From assembly GCF_000182925.2 (NCBI RefSeq), contig NC_026507.1:4030001-4094000 (forward strand): a DNA stretch of 64,000 bases. Reading direction: 5' to 3'. The notes beneath the pieces are model-generated. The model was not told the origin of the DNA. It did no database searches and saw nothing but the letters and a program-made list of their open reading frames with translations. The position numbers and the translations under genes were made by a program. Positions 1 through 10,709 of the stretch are shown here, piece by piece (the stretch's first letter is position 1; every line of letters begins with the position of its first letter). The DNA is from Neurospora crassa OR74A (Eukaryota > Ascomycota > Sordariomycetes > Sordariales > Sordariaceae).

Positions 1-1966
1 GGGAAGGGGAGAGGGAGGTGGTAAAACTGTATTAGTATGCTAAGGGTGGAAAGGTTCACGTCGTCGTTAGACTGTTGATGTCGACCAGTCAGTACTTGCG
101 ACTTGATGCAGTCTTCTAGCTATGTACATTGAGGGTTTAATGAAGCATCATTTCATGTCGAGTAACTTCAATTTGGTTATTGAATCTGCGTGAGGGGTCA
201 GTTTTCTAAAGGAAGGTGCCAGTGTCTGGACCGAGGTAAGGATACCTCTAGTGTCATGCGAGATATGAGGGCAGGTGCGCCCATGTAAGAGTATTACAAC
301 GAAAGGAAGGTACGAGCAGTAATTCTAGACACAACATGGAGCTGATTCTTCCCTTAGGACAGCGTAGCTGTCAATCATCTCCTCTCAACCAAACAAGCCA
401 CAGTCAAGCATTGTCCCAATCGTTTCTCTCCTTCATCTCAAGTCCTCGCAGCTACGTCTCTCCCGACAAGCGCGAGCTCCCTCCATGACAGACGTCCTTC
501 CGTCAGAGATGACTGTATACATTGTTAGCAATCATTAGCATTGGCCACTCAACCATTCACTCAAAGCGCGCAGCGTTCTCATACATCAAATATGTACGAT
601 GCTGTTAGTATAGTAAGTTATGCCAACACATGTCATGATGGACAGGGAAAAAGAACGATCAAACAGGATGTGAGAAGAAAAGAGACGTTACTAACTTCCT
701 TCAAGGTCATTATGCTCGCCTAGATGTACACATATTCCAGCCAAGACCCCTTTTATGTCCTATATTACCTTTGATGTTTTGTTCCCGTGTGTGAACCCAG
801 CTCATACATTAACCCCTTTCCCTGGTGAGCCATAAGGATGAGCAGAACCCATGGACAAAGTTGTTTTGCTACAAAGAAGTCCTTTGTATCTCCAAACGTC
901 GCAGCTGAGTTTCCTATTCGCCGTCACCACGTCCAGTACTACTGCAGCTTCATTCCACCAACTGCGATAAAGGTTCTTGTCATGGCATTGAGCACAAGAA
1001 AGGCTACGATACAAGTCCTTACAGCCAGGAAACCATACTCTCTACCTTGTAGACAACCAGTGTCCATTTTCAAAGCACTCGTCGAGCCACCCTTGGTAGA
1101 AACCACCTCGCTTGTCCACCAAGAAGTACAAAAGTTCGCCAGTGTTCCTGGCATGACGGTCGAGCTGGGGCTTTACTGGCTTCCAGCTGATGTACTGCTA
1201 ACTGCACTTTGGCGATCCTAGGTACTCTCGTCTTTATGAATCCGAAATCTTTCTACGTCCCAACAAAGCCTTTACCTTGATTTCCTTCCAAGTCCCAGTG
1301 CCGCGTGCTCACATCAACCCGGCTCATACCCCAAAGTTCACGTACCTTCCTCTCGGAAACCCATCCTGCCATGAAAGCCCCAGTCGGGGCCCAGACCACC
1401 GCAACGCAGACACCCTTCACCTGTCACCGCAAACATCGGACGAACGAACAAAAACCTTGAGCCGCGCGCCCTTCACAGGGCAGCCAACCAGGCAACCGCA
1501 CAACCAGTCCCCTACGAACTCCCTTATAAGCTCAAGGTCCAGCCCCTACTTCCAACAACAAGTCCCCTCGCCGTTGGCTCAACCAGCGGCAGTAAGGTCC
1601 CTACACGCTACGAGTGTAGCACCACAAGTGTGGCGAAGGGTTCCGCGTTCGACTCTGACGAGTGTCAGGACGTTTCCCGAGGGTGTTGTTTCTTTTTGCT
1701 TTTCTGTTATTTTAGCTTCTACTTCTCTCTCGTTGCGTGCCCCCCTCTCTTTTCTTATGGGTGTCCTGCTCTCCTATTACGAATTCTTCCTACTTTTCAG
1801 TATGCATCAGCGTAACTTGGTCGAGGTGACTGATTGAGAACCTCGACAGCTCTCCTGGCGTCATTCTCTTTTTGAAACAAGGCCGTCACTTGTGTTATAG
1901 TCGGCAAAGTCTCAAATTGTTGCTCTTTGAGGGGACCAAACTTTGTGATTTGCGAAAGTATGGTGT

Positions 1967-2565
1967 TCAGAGCACTGCTGTCTTTGAACTTTGGCTGCTT
2001 TGTAGACTACTGCGCACCCCTCCAATATTTCGGGGAATTTGGCTCTTGGTCTCTTCGCTTGTTACACTTGGTGGAAGTTTCAAGAGCTCGAGAGTCCTGG
2101 ACCACATACCACAGTACAACTCCCATCCTCTGAAGACCCCGGCGCCGGGGCCGGCTACGGCGAACAGTTTGTCCTCTCTCGAGTCTGCGGATGCGACATC
2201 GCCAACTTCGGTCTGTCCTTCGAAGACTTTAATAGTACTATCACTATCTAGATTCAAATTCCTAAACCCCCATCTTATTACAAGGCCAATAATAGAAACT
2301 CCGTCGCCCATATAGTTGGCGATAGCGGCCTTCACAGGTAACTGTTGTTGTTTATCGACGAACTCGATTGGCAGCGCCGAGATAATAGTCAGCGCCCACT
2401 GCATGCGTTTCTGCTGCGCGGCCAAGTCCGCGTAATTATGCTGCAAGTTTGCGCATTTTCCCTCGAGGTGTGTGACCTTCTCATGGCAGTCTGGGAGGCT
2501 GGGACTGGAAGAGAAATACTGGGTGGTGACCGGCTTGCCGTTTACTTGATTTCTCTAGATGGAAA
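1967..2565 (-). CDS. Possible hypothetical protein fragment
   Basis: This is an open minus-strand frame of about 190 codons running from just after an in-frame TAG near 2563 to a stop at 1967. It has no good ATG start at its beginning. A sequence resembling a splice acceptor (TTTCTCTTCCAG) lies inside the frame near 2510, so the coding part could be a 3' exon. The translation has an N-terminal part that could be helical (HLEGKCANLQHNYADLAAQQ) followed by mixed hydrophobic sequence, including LPVKAAIANYMGDGVSIIGL. No family is recognised. It may be a real terminal exon whose upstream exons I could not find, a gene remnant, or chance. Confidence 0.25.
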
Positions 2566-2699
2566 CAGAGTGGTATGTATGGATCGTGAGGAGACTTGCT
2601 CCTCTCACTGTGTTTTCTTTTTTCTCCGCGCGTGCGTGCAAGGTGGTGCGCGCTTGTGTACGGGGCCGCACGGTAAACCCCGTTCCATTCCCTGCCTCC

Positions 2700-3008
2700 C
2701 TCATTGAGACAGTCCGCCTTCAAGTCATCTGCTCAAGCGCTGGCTCACCAGCATCACCATGTCTGACGCAAGACAAAGTCGACGATGACAACGCCGCCGT
2801 GGACCTATACCAAGGAAGAACTGTTGGTCCGGCATGACTCTCCATCCAAGCAGTCGAAGAAATGGAAGATCGCGACTATCAAGATGGCGACGAAGTCAAC
2901 ACTGAATTGGACGAAACTCTTGAAGAGGACCGAAAATCTGATACTTTATGGGCTACGACATCAGGGCCAAAAGTTCATCACCATGTTACTTGGAAACGCC
3001 CTTTCGAC
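2700..3008 (+). pseudogene. Broken coding-like stretch
   Basis: One plus-strand frame reads through an acidic, protein-like stretch (residues such as DKVDDDNAAVDLYQ, then EEMEDRDYQDGDEVNTELDE) but carries an in-frame TGA between the two parts, at about 2836-2838, and stops again at 3013. A second frame over the same bases, starting with an ATG at 2785, contains YTKEELL, which fits the Y-x4-L-hydrophobic pattern of eIF4E-binding proteins. Neither frame forms a whole gene. This could be a decayed gene or chance. No intron I tried repairs it. Confidence 0.2.
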
Positions 3009-5016
3009 CAAAAGTGATTTTAAAAACCCATTATGTGCCGACGACAACATCTTTGCTCGCGCCTTCTTCGCAAACGCGACACAGACTTTGTGGAGATGGT
3101 ATTCCAGTCCAGGTTCGCTACCTCGTTGGACTGATTGTCTTTATTCTGTAGGACTTCGTTCGCCTTCCTCTGGGTCCAGTCTGTGGGCTGTATGTGCTCC
3201 TGGGGTCTGCATGTCTCCGATGTCGTTAGAGAAACGCGCACGGTTGACGGACGGTTACCTACAAGTTAAATCCATTATGGCATCCATCACTTTCGTCCTT
3301 CGGCCTCAGCCTTTGCGCTTGCTTCGTCCAGCTCCAGATCCGACTGCAATCCCTTGGACATGGTGGTCAGCGCTGCATGGCGCGCGAAAGCTGGCACCCA
3401 CCGGCCACATTGTATCGAGTAAGGGGGTAGGTACCTGTAGGTAGCTTGAATTTACCGAACATATCATTTGTCTTTTTGTGAGGTTCGTCTGAGTTCACTT
3501 TTAACTTAACACGTCGCGCGTTATATATTGAAGGACTTTTCATCTCGTTTCTGGTGAGGGATCAATGTCCTATGGAGAGTTGCGGTAGCCGGGAGTGAAG
3601 CGTACCTACCTGATTGAGGAAAATGAAACTAATCCCCGTCTCCATCAGATATCATGGTACGCTTTTCGGCGGCCTTCTGTTTCATTCTTTTCCCGCTCCT
3701 TCCGCAATTCGGCCGTCGTGGCAACCAGATGTTCGGCGACGAAATACTTGGGAAATCAAGGTTGAGATTGAGTTTGAAATCGAGTTCTACGAGCGAATTG
3801 GGGATGAGGTGGGTGCTCAACATGTTGAGTACTTGTGGGGAGGATGTACATGCAACCTTGGATCAGAATGTGCATTTGCGTGTTTGGTCTCATAGTGTTC
3901 ATTACTAGAGGTACGGATGAGGATGGCGCGAGTTTGGATTCATCAACGGCTTGGGCCCTGCTGCCTCCTCCAGAACGAGGGGACTACCTACTTGTGGTGG
4001 TGTAAGCGAGTGCCTGGTAAGAAGTCATGTGCCAGAGAAAGAATTTGGGTTCCGGGAGAAGGATTTGACGGGGGGTGATGTAGTCTGGTGGTTTAAGTAC
4101 CTGGGTCAAGGTTTCCTATCTGTTTACTTTTACCGGGCCTTGTGACCATTCAGTCATCCTTTCTGCACGAGCGAAGCTCACTGTAGGTTCGGAGGTCCGA
4201 GCTACCATATACCTCTACTCATGAGAGCACCGGGCAACTTGCGACAACAACACCTGAAAGACAAACATCCAGACGCCATCGCTGCTCAAGTAGGTAGTTA
4301 ATACCCTACGATGTCTGCCCGGGCCAAAGCTGGGAAAAAATGTGCCACCGCGACGCCCACCAGAGAAAATCGCACCTCCATGCCATCAACGCGGTGGCGG
4401 CGGACCCGCGCCATTCTTTATGGCGTCTACGGACATTCATGTCGTATCCAAAGTGACATGTTCTTTGCGAACCCCCCACAAGCGCAAGAAACAGCATCAT
4501 ACATAGGATGTAATGTCTTGGTTGCACCAACCGCGGCAATTTCAAGATCTCATCTGCTGTTCGGTGCCCACCGGGCAGTATTGCCAAAGGTAACTGAAGT
4601 ACATCATGCAATGACTAAGGTACCATCTCAATGCGGACAGCCCACCTACCTTACGAAAGCGGCCAGACTAGCAAGAAACGATGCCCGCACGCACTCGAAA
4701 CAAACGCAATCTCGAGGTTACCTACGGAGTCACCCACGGAGTGTCCTGAGGAAGGCTTGCAAGGACAGCTAGGTATAAGGCCAATGATTTTGCGGCTATG
4801 TTTGTTCACGGCATATAGAGTGGTTTTCGGTGCATTTTTTTCTTCTTTCCTTTTTTTTTATTTTTTTTATTTAAGGGAAAGTAGGGAAAAGGCTAGGAAA
4901 GATAAGTAGAAGGGTAAAGCGGTGGTGGAAGTAAAGAGAGAGATAGGATGGGGAAGCGGGGAGAAAGCCAGGAAAGGAGTGGTAGGAATGGAAATGAAGA
5001 AGCAGCAAAGGGAGGC

Positions 5017-5044
5017 AGTATTCCTATTCCTATTCCTATTCCTG
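5017..5044 (+). repeat. TTCCTA microsatellite
   Basis: Four near-perfect hexamer units of TTCCTA, the last ending in TTCCTG, form a short tandem repeat in non-coding DNA. Confidence 0.7.
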
Positions 5045-5100
5045 TTCTTATTATTCTAATATTGGGATAAGTAAGCGTTAGAAGAAACGAGATCTATTTG

Positions 5101-5128
5101 CTATAGCGGTAGGTAAGAACCGCTATAG
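5101..5128. repeat. Perfect 10-bp inverted repeat (hairpin)
   Basis: CTATAGCGGT at 5101-5110 is the exact reverse complement of ACCGCTATAG at 5119-5128, with an 8-base spacer. It could fold as a hairpin. It sits in the TA-rich block and has no gene next to it. Confidence 0.75.
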
Positions 5129-5800
5129 TACCTCTAGGAAATAATGGAAGTAGGAGCGGCGTAGTTAGCCTATGACTGAGATGGAGTTGGAGATTTTTAT
5201 TTGGCGGGGCTTAACGCCGTACGGTTTTCCCCTCCGGAGAACCTAGAGAAAAACCTTATGCTAATAGGGCGCTATAGACATAGCTATGGAATAAGGCTAT
5301 CATTAGGTAGGTGATTGGTATGTGCTCGAAGATACCTAGATGAATTTGCAGTGAGTACCTAGAGGTGCCTAGCGGGATCTTGATTCATATGTACCTGATT
5401 CATTCCGCAATACTGGTGCCTCTGTGTTGAAATGGATGGCAATAAAACTGTAAAAGGGGAATTCAGAATGAGCAGTGCTTATTGAAGTGTACGATGAATG
5501 AAAAATACGAACATAGAATGTATGGGTAAACAACTATAGTTAGGTAAGAAGTGAAAGAAATGGCTAGCTGAGATTTTCCAAGTATGAACTGAAGAGAATA
5601 GGGACATACACATAAAGGGGCATGGCTAGGTAGGTACCTAGGTTTGAGGTATGAGTTGCGTCTATTGAATATCGATTTCGTGTGCTCATGCACGTGCTTT
5701 CCAATGGCTTGCTGGCTTCCATGGACATGTCAAATGTTGGACACCATCCGACTAGACTGAGAACCGAAATAAAAATATATTCGAGATATCACATCCGCTC

Positions 5801-8320
5801 TCAAGCACTGCTCCCTTTCCTCTCCTTCTCCTTTTCCTGACCCTGCCTACTGGAACTAGACGTTGTCCTCTCCGTACCCACTCCCGGCCGCTGCTCTCGC
5901 TCCTGCTTCACCTGAACCACCGGCACCGTGACCTCCTTGCTCGCAGATAATGGACTCTTCTCTTTTCTCTTCCCCTTCCCCTTCTCCTTCTCTTGCTCCT
6001 CATCTTTCAACCCATCCACCGACCTCTTCCTCTTGATCGCCGAGCTTCTTCGCCCGGTGGTGCCCATGTAAAAGTCATAACGATCCGGGAACAAGATGAT
6101 ATTCGCCATCCTAGCGACTTCAGCCTCGGCCCGACTAACTGCAGGCGTGTTCGATGATACGCTGCCACCAATGATGTCCGCCGTGCTGGACCTCATTTTG
6201 CTGGCTGTTGTGCCCTCCATCTCAACATCCTCATCGTCGACTTCCCCATCGTTACTAGAATTACTGGTCGGCGTGGGAGCAATGTCGAAGGGAGCCAGTC
6301 CCATGGCCTGCAGTCCCGCGGGGCCGCCGACCTCGGCTATCTCCGTCTCGCCCGGCCTTCCAGCGTGCGACGCCTCGCTGCCTAGACCGCTTCCCGTAGA
6401 ATCAAAGTCAGGACCGGGGTGTCCGCGCTGGAAGGTCTTGCGCTGGCGAGCCAAGTACAGAGCGTTGGTCTGGGTGAGCGGCGCGGCAGGGACGTAGACG
6501 AGGATTGACACGGGCTTATTGGGGGCGAGCGTATTGTCGTCGTTGTCTGTGCTTGGGGGCGGTGTGGGCGCGCGGCTCGCCATGATGTTGGGGTTGGAGG
6601 TGATGTGGTAGGCAAGGTCGGGGTGCCAGACGATGTAGTCGCCTGTTTGCAGGGTGGGCAGGGTGGTGAGGGTGCGGCGGAGGTGCAGGTGAGGGTGCCA
6701 GAGCTCGGTGAGACGCTGGGCGTGGCCGGGAACGGCGCCGTGGATGATGGTGCTTTGCTCGGTGTCGAGGGACCAGTTGGATGCGTCGAGGAAGGCATCC
6801 CACTCGGGACCTTCACGGCGCTCGGGAGGCGGGCTCTTGGGCGAGAAAAAGGGACGGAGGAGGAAGTAGGCGGTGGCTAGCTTGGGGCTGGGAAGCAGCC
6901 GCACCATGCCCGGGCCAATGGTGCTGAGAGCCACGATGCCCTGGTACATGCGGAAGATGCTGCAGGCGCCGTAGCCGTTGTAAAGATCCGGGGTCGCGGT
7001 GACGCGGTAGGTAGGATCCCAAGGGTCGTACTTCTCCCACTCGCCCTTGAAGACGGCGTCGTAGGTGCCTCCGCGACCGTACCCGTCCGATTCCCACCGC
7101 TCCAGACTGCCATTGTCAACCTGGGCAATGACGGTCGAGGATGCAAAGTCGTCCAGTAGCTCCATGGCAGCTCTTTTGGCCTCGGCGGCGGCAGGGTCCT
7201 CGCTGGCCTTCTTCTCAGCGGCATCGGGGCCCACTCCGCCGATGTTGGCGCCGTGAATGCGCAAACGATCGGCGTAGGCAATGGGAAAGCGGGTCACCAT
7301 GCGGTCGTCGGCGTCATTGTCCCAGAGCGACATGGCGAAGCGCTGTGCTTGCAGCACCTTGGGGTGCGCGCGCGTGCGCACTTGGGCTGGCGTCCAGAAG
7401 AAGTCGAAGCATGTTGGGTCTTGGGGAATGGGATCCTTAAAGTCGTGCTTGGTTTCGAGGTACTTGACCGTCTCGTCGATGGCCTTTTGCGCATCGGCGG
7501 GGGGCACGACGCCGCGGATGACGCCAAGACCGTAGCGCTTGAGGTCGCGGGCGAAGTCGGCCTTTTTGGAGGGGTTCGCAATGTCGCCAAAGTCGATGCT
7601 GGGCGTGATTGACGCACCGCGCTGGGCAATGTCCTCGACCTCGTCGCGCAGTGCCGTTATCAGACGGGCCCAGGACGCCTCGAGCTCCTTCTCGTGGCCG
7701 GCGACGAGACTGCGCTTGATCTGGGCAAAGCGACTGGGAAGGGGGACGGGCTCGGTGCCGTAAAAGGAGAGCACAGGCGGCTCCATGTCGTCGCCGGCGG
7801 CAGGGGATCGGGAGTTGCTGGCGGGGTGGTGATCGTGGATGGCAGGAGAACCGCTGCTCCGTGGGCGGCCAATGGTGTTGTTGCTGAGGGAGGCGGCATT
7901 CTTGAGCTTCGCCAGGGTGGCGGTTAGGGGAGAGCGGTGCTTGCTGAGCTTCGTTGCCGACTGGATGCTGCGGGGTCGTTGGAGATGGGGATGGCTGCTG
8001 CTGTGGTGTACCTGTACCGCCGCGGGCCCTGTTGCCTGTAACAGCGCGGCGCTGAGGCTTCCGGTTCCGTTTCCGCTTCCACTTCCACTTGCAACCGACG
8101 AGGAGGACAGGATAAAGTCGGATTCACCCGGTGACTGGCTGTACCCCAGATTGTGGTATCCATTCACAGACAGTCCAGACACAACCCCCCCTGTTCCCTT
8201 CATGTTGTCCAGACCACCAATCGACTCTCGTGGCGATCTCGTTATCCTTGTGGTGGCGGGCGTCAAAGGTGCAGCCGATACAAGCACGGCGCCGCCACCA
8301 CCGGTTGTTGATGTTGCCAT
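5801..8320 (-). CDS. DUF1479 family protein, putative oxygenase
   Basis: This is an intron-less frame of 839 codons with ATG at 8320. Roughly residues 185-640 match the DUF1479 (YbiU-type) family, which has a cupin/2-oxoglutarate-oxygenase-like fold. Recognisable points are LPSRFAQIKRSL at the domain start, the conserved ADRLRIHGANIGGVG segment, GDYIVWHPDLAYHI with an HxD pair suited to metal binding, and the closing stretch with QRKTFQRGHPGPDF. The family is usually about 450-500 residues. This protein adds a low-complexity Ser/Thr/Gly-rich N-terminus of about 185 residues and a basic, Lys/Glu-rich tail of about 200 residues with KRKR-like clusters that could be nuclear signals. Substrate and reaction are unknown. 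The domain call is strong, and oxygenase activity is inferred from the family. The long ends may be disordered, or the true start may lie further in. Confidence 0.85.
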   Translation of the reverse strand: MATSTTGGGGAVLVSAAPLTPATTRITRSPRESIGGLDNMKGTGGVVSGLSVNGYHNLGYSQSPGESDFILSSSSVASGSGSGNGTGSLSAALLQATGPAAVQVHHSSSHPHLQRPRSIQSATKLSKHRSPLTATLAKLKNAASLSNNTIGRPRSSGSPAIHDHHPASNSRSPAAGDDMEPPVLSFYGTEPVPLPSRFAQIKRSLVAGHEKELEASWARLITALRDEVEDIAQRGASITPSIDFGDIANPSKKADFARDLKRYGLGVIRGVVPPADAQKAIDETVKYLETKHDFKDPIPQDPTCFDFFWTPAQVRTRAHPKVLQAQRFAMSLWDNDADDRMVTRFPIAYADRLRIHGANIGGVGPDAAEKKASEDPAAAEAKRAAMELLDDFASSTVIAQVDNGSLERWESDGYGRGGTYDAVFKGEWEKYDPWDPTYRVTATPDLYNGYGACSIFRMYQGIVALSTIGPGMVRLLPSPKLATAYFLLRPFFSPKSPPPERREGPEWDAFLDASNWSLDTEQSTIIHGAVPGHAQRLTELWHPHLHLRRTLTTLPTLQTGDYIVWHPDLAYHITSNPNIMASRAPTPPPSTDNDDNTLAPNKPVSILVYVPAAPLTQTNALYLARQRKTFQRGHPGPDFDSTGSGLGSEASHAGRPGETEIAEVGGPAGLQAMGLAPFDIAPTPTSNSSNDGEVDDEDVEMEGTTASKMRSSTADIIGGSVSSNTPAVSRAEAEVARMANIILFPDRYDFYMGTTGRRSSAIKRKRSVDGLKDEEQEKEKGKGKRKEKSPLSASKEVTVPVVQVKQEREQRPGVGTERTTSSSSRQGQEKEKERKGSSA

Positions 8321-10481
8321 TGTTAGGTAGAGGTAGGTTGTTGTTTCGTGTTACTACCTGACCATGGAGCTTTTCCGGTTGTTGATTTGATTGTAACACT
8401 TGGTCAAGATGCTAATGTTGAGTGGTAAGGATTGCCTCGAATAATGTTGTGCTATATCTGTTGTTGTATTGTATAGCCTCGACTATGGTGTTATTTGGCG
8501 TGTTTGTGTGTGTATGAGGGTGAGAATGTACTTGAAGGTGTTGAAGAGAAAGTGAGTGAATGTGCGTGGGAGAGACGGGCTTCTTGTCTTGTTTCCTGGT
8601 CCCAACGGTGTGGATATCAGCTCCAGCTGTTCCCCAGAGTCCCCAGTCCCCAAAGACTCCAGATTCCAGAATCCAGGTCTCCAAAGAGGTCGACGGGGTT
8701 ATCCCAGCGAGCTCAAGGGGGTGACCAGCGAAGAAGCTAGGTTAGACCCAGTGGCAGAATCTCGGCCGAATGGGGTTGTCGGAATCCACAATCCACCTCA
8801 CTTGTTGACAGGGACCTCGATCCAGACTTTCGACACCTTTGACGTCCCTTTTGTTTCGGGTTTCGAGTGTCGGAGGATAGGTTGATAACTTAAAAAGGCA
8901 AAAAGAAAACAAAGGCGATCCAGGTGACTCTTGTGACTTGAGAGGGAGGGAGGGCACCCGCCTTTTTGGGATGCTTGGTACTGTTTTATATGGGAAAGGA
9001 TGGATCGATATGCGCGTGGGATATGGTGGCATACGGATAAAAAAAAAAAAACGTGGTATGTTCTGGATGGATCTAATCCGGGAGCCGGGAACGATGATGC
9101 CGTACAGTTCCGCAAGGGAGGTAGGTTGTATATCGGCTGCAGTATAGGGAGTTTTCGGATCGACGAGTGGTAGGTAGCAAGATAAGGGACAAACAAATAA
9201 TGTAGATGATATCGCCTTATATTCAGGCAAATATTGGTTTCCCCCAAATCTCGCCAAATGGGCCAAACAGCTTCACTACAGCACCAAACAAACATACAAG
9301 CACCTCGTAGTCCTCTCTATCTACTGTATCTCTTGCACTCACCGTACAGAGACGAGTTGCGAAACTCGGTATTGCGTAGCCTTGGAAGCATTATGATCCG
9401 ACTTCACCTTTGAAAATGGTCCTATATTCAGACTCAGGAGTAAGGGATGCTCTTTTCCCCTTGCCAAACCCGGGACGAGAACCCGTCTCAGCAAGTGTTT
9501 TGAACAGGTTCATCATGCAAACAATGGGAGAAGTCCGACTTTTCCTATCGGCCAGACTTGGGAGGCGAGAATGTCGGTATGGCGGTTGGCCGGAGCCGTC
9601 GAGTAAGCCGTCGAGTAACATGTCTGGTAACGTAAGGTAAGATTCATTTATTCCGAGTTAAGTTGATTCTCCACGTCAACGGGAACAAACACCCGACATT
9701 GCACGGTTAGGTTCCATACTTGACGGCAAGTGGTGACCCTGGGACCCTCGCCCATTTGGCAGCTGCAGTTGCTAATCGGCCAATTGAGAGCGACGCGGGG
9801 CAGAGTTTGGCGAGTCCAGCCCTCTTTTCTTTCGGAACAGCCAAGCGCAACGTTGTAGTGTAGCTAGCAAGGGCTACAGACGAAGGAAGGCTACGAGGGC
9901 AGGAGGGCAGGAGGGGGATGAGTACCTCTACTGAACAGGGCAACCCTCGATGGAAAGTTTGGACATTTGGACTCGAGATTGGGGGCTCACCGGGCACCTC
10001 AGCTTCCTTCCCGTCCCAGAGCAATTTGTGCTCGGCGGGGTTCGCGGGCCACCTGCCCCCTGAGTGCCGAAGTTCACCCTATTGGCTGTGCAAAGTGGAT
10101 TTTGTCGGAATCACGGCTCCGCATCGCCTGGAGAAAGTGGCACCGTTGCACGCCGGGCCGCTGTTCCAAAGTCCATTTCTCGGGCGGATCCGAGTGAGTG
10201 ACAATCCACAACACGCCATTGGTCACTGAAGATGGATGTCTTGCACCAAAGGTAGGTACGTACCGTCGTCAGGCACACCCTCCCTTCCACTTTCTTTCCC
10301 CTTTTCCGCCAAGTTTCGATTTCTGTTCCAAACAATTCGCGGCATCCTTCCATCAGAAATCTTTCAACTTCAAACCTCCAACCGTCACCCACCATTTTCA
10401 CTGCCCACCACCTTCTGGCCACTGGCATCTGGCAATCACATCTGTCAGAGAACAAGGTCTCGCGTCAATTTCCATGTCGAC

Positions 10482-10488
10482 TTTTTTT

Positions 10489-10520
<32 letters not shown>
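10482..10520 (+). repeat. Poly-T tract
   Basis: 38 of 39 bases are T, with one C at 10490. It lies in intergenic DNA. Confidence 0.9.
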
Positions 10521-10521
<1 letters not shown>

Positions 10522-10686
10522 GGGAAATTACTCCGCCATCGCGGCTCAAAGAACATCGCCTTTCCAGACCTTATGGAATACCCTCTCCCTACCGTGGCAA
10601 GCATTTTGTCGGTTGTATCAACTGTATTCCCGCTTCGCCTCAGCTATAGACATGTCTACCAGAGACATACTGCCTCCACTGAGTAT

Positions 10687-10709
10687 CCCCCCCCCCCCCC
10701 CCCCCCCCC
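10687..10709 (+). repeat. Poly-C tract (23 C)
   Basis: An uninterrupted run of 23 C in intergenic DNA, about 170 bases after the poly-T tract. Confidence 0.9.

Larger units (their letters stand above)
4830..5340. repeat. TA-rich block, possible mutated repeat relic
   Basis: The block starts with long T-runs, followed by purine-rich sequence, a TTCCTA tandem repeat at about 5017-5044, and DNA with many TA steps (CTATAG, ATAGCTAT, TAATAGGGCGCTATAG). It contains a perfect 10-bp inverted repeat at 5101-5110/5119-5128. The composition differs from the flanks. In Neurospora, repeats are mutated from C to T by RIP, leaving TA-rich DNA, so a RIP relic is possible. I see no transposase or reverse transcriptase remnant. 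Confidence 0.3.
1..5800. other. Gene-poor left region, no intact gene recognised
   Basis: I see no ORF here with a recognisable domain, good start and family-like length. The longest open frames look like chance openings in mixed-composition DNA. Two stretches look partly coding and are listed separately: 1967-2565 on the minus strand and 2700-3010 on the plus strand, the latter interrupted by a stop. From about 4830 to 5340 the DNA becomes rich in TA steps, with T-runs, a TTCCTA repeat and a 10-bp inverted repeat, which could be an old mutated repeat. Multi-exon genes with very short exons could be missed. Confidence 0.5.

Noticed and set aside
1277-1837. 186-codon plus-strand frame
   Set aside because: Starts at a non-ATG codon, with a Ser/Pro/Thr-rich composition like chance frames. 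No domain.
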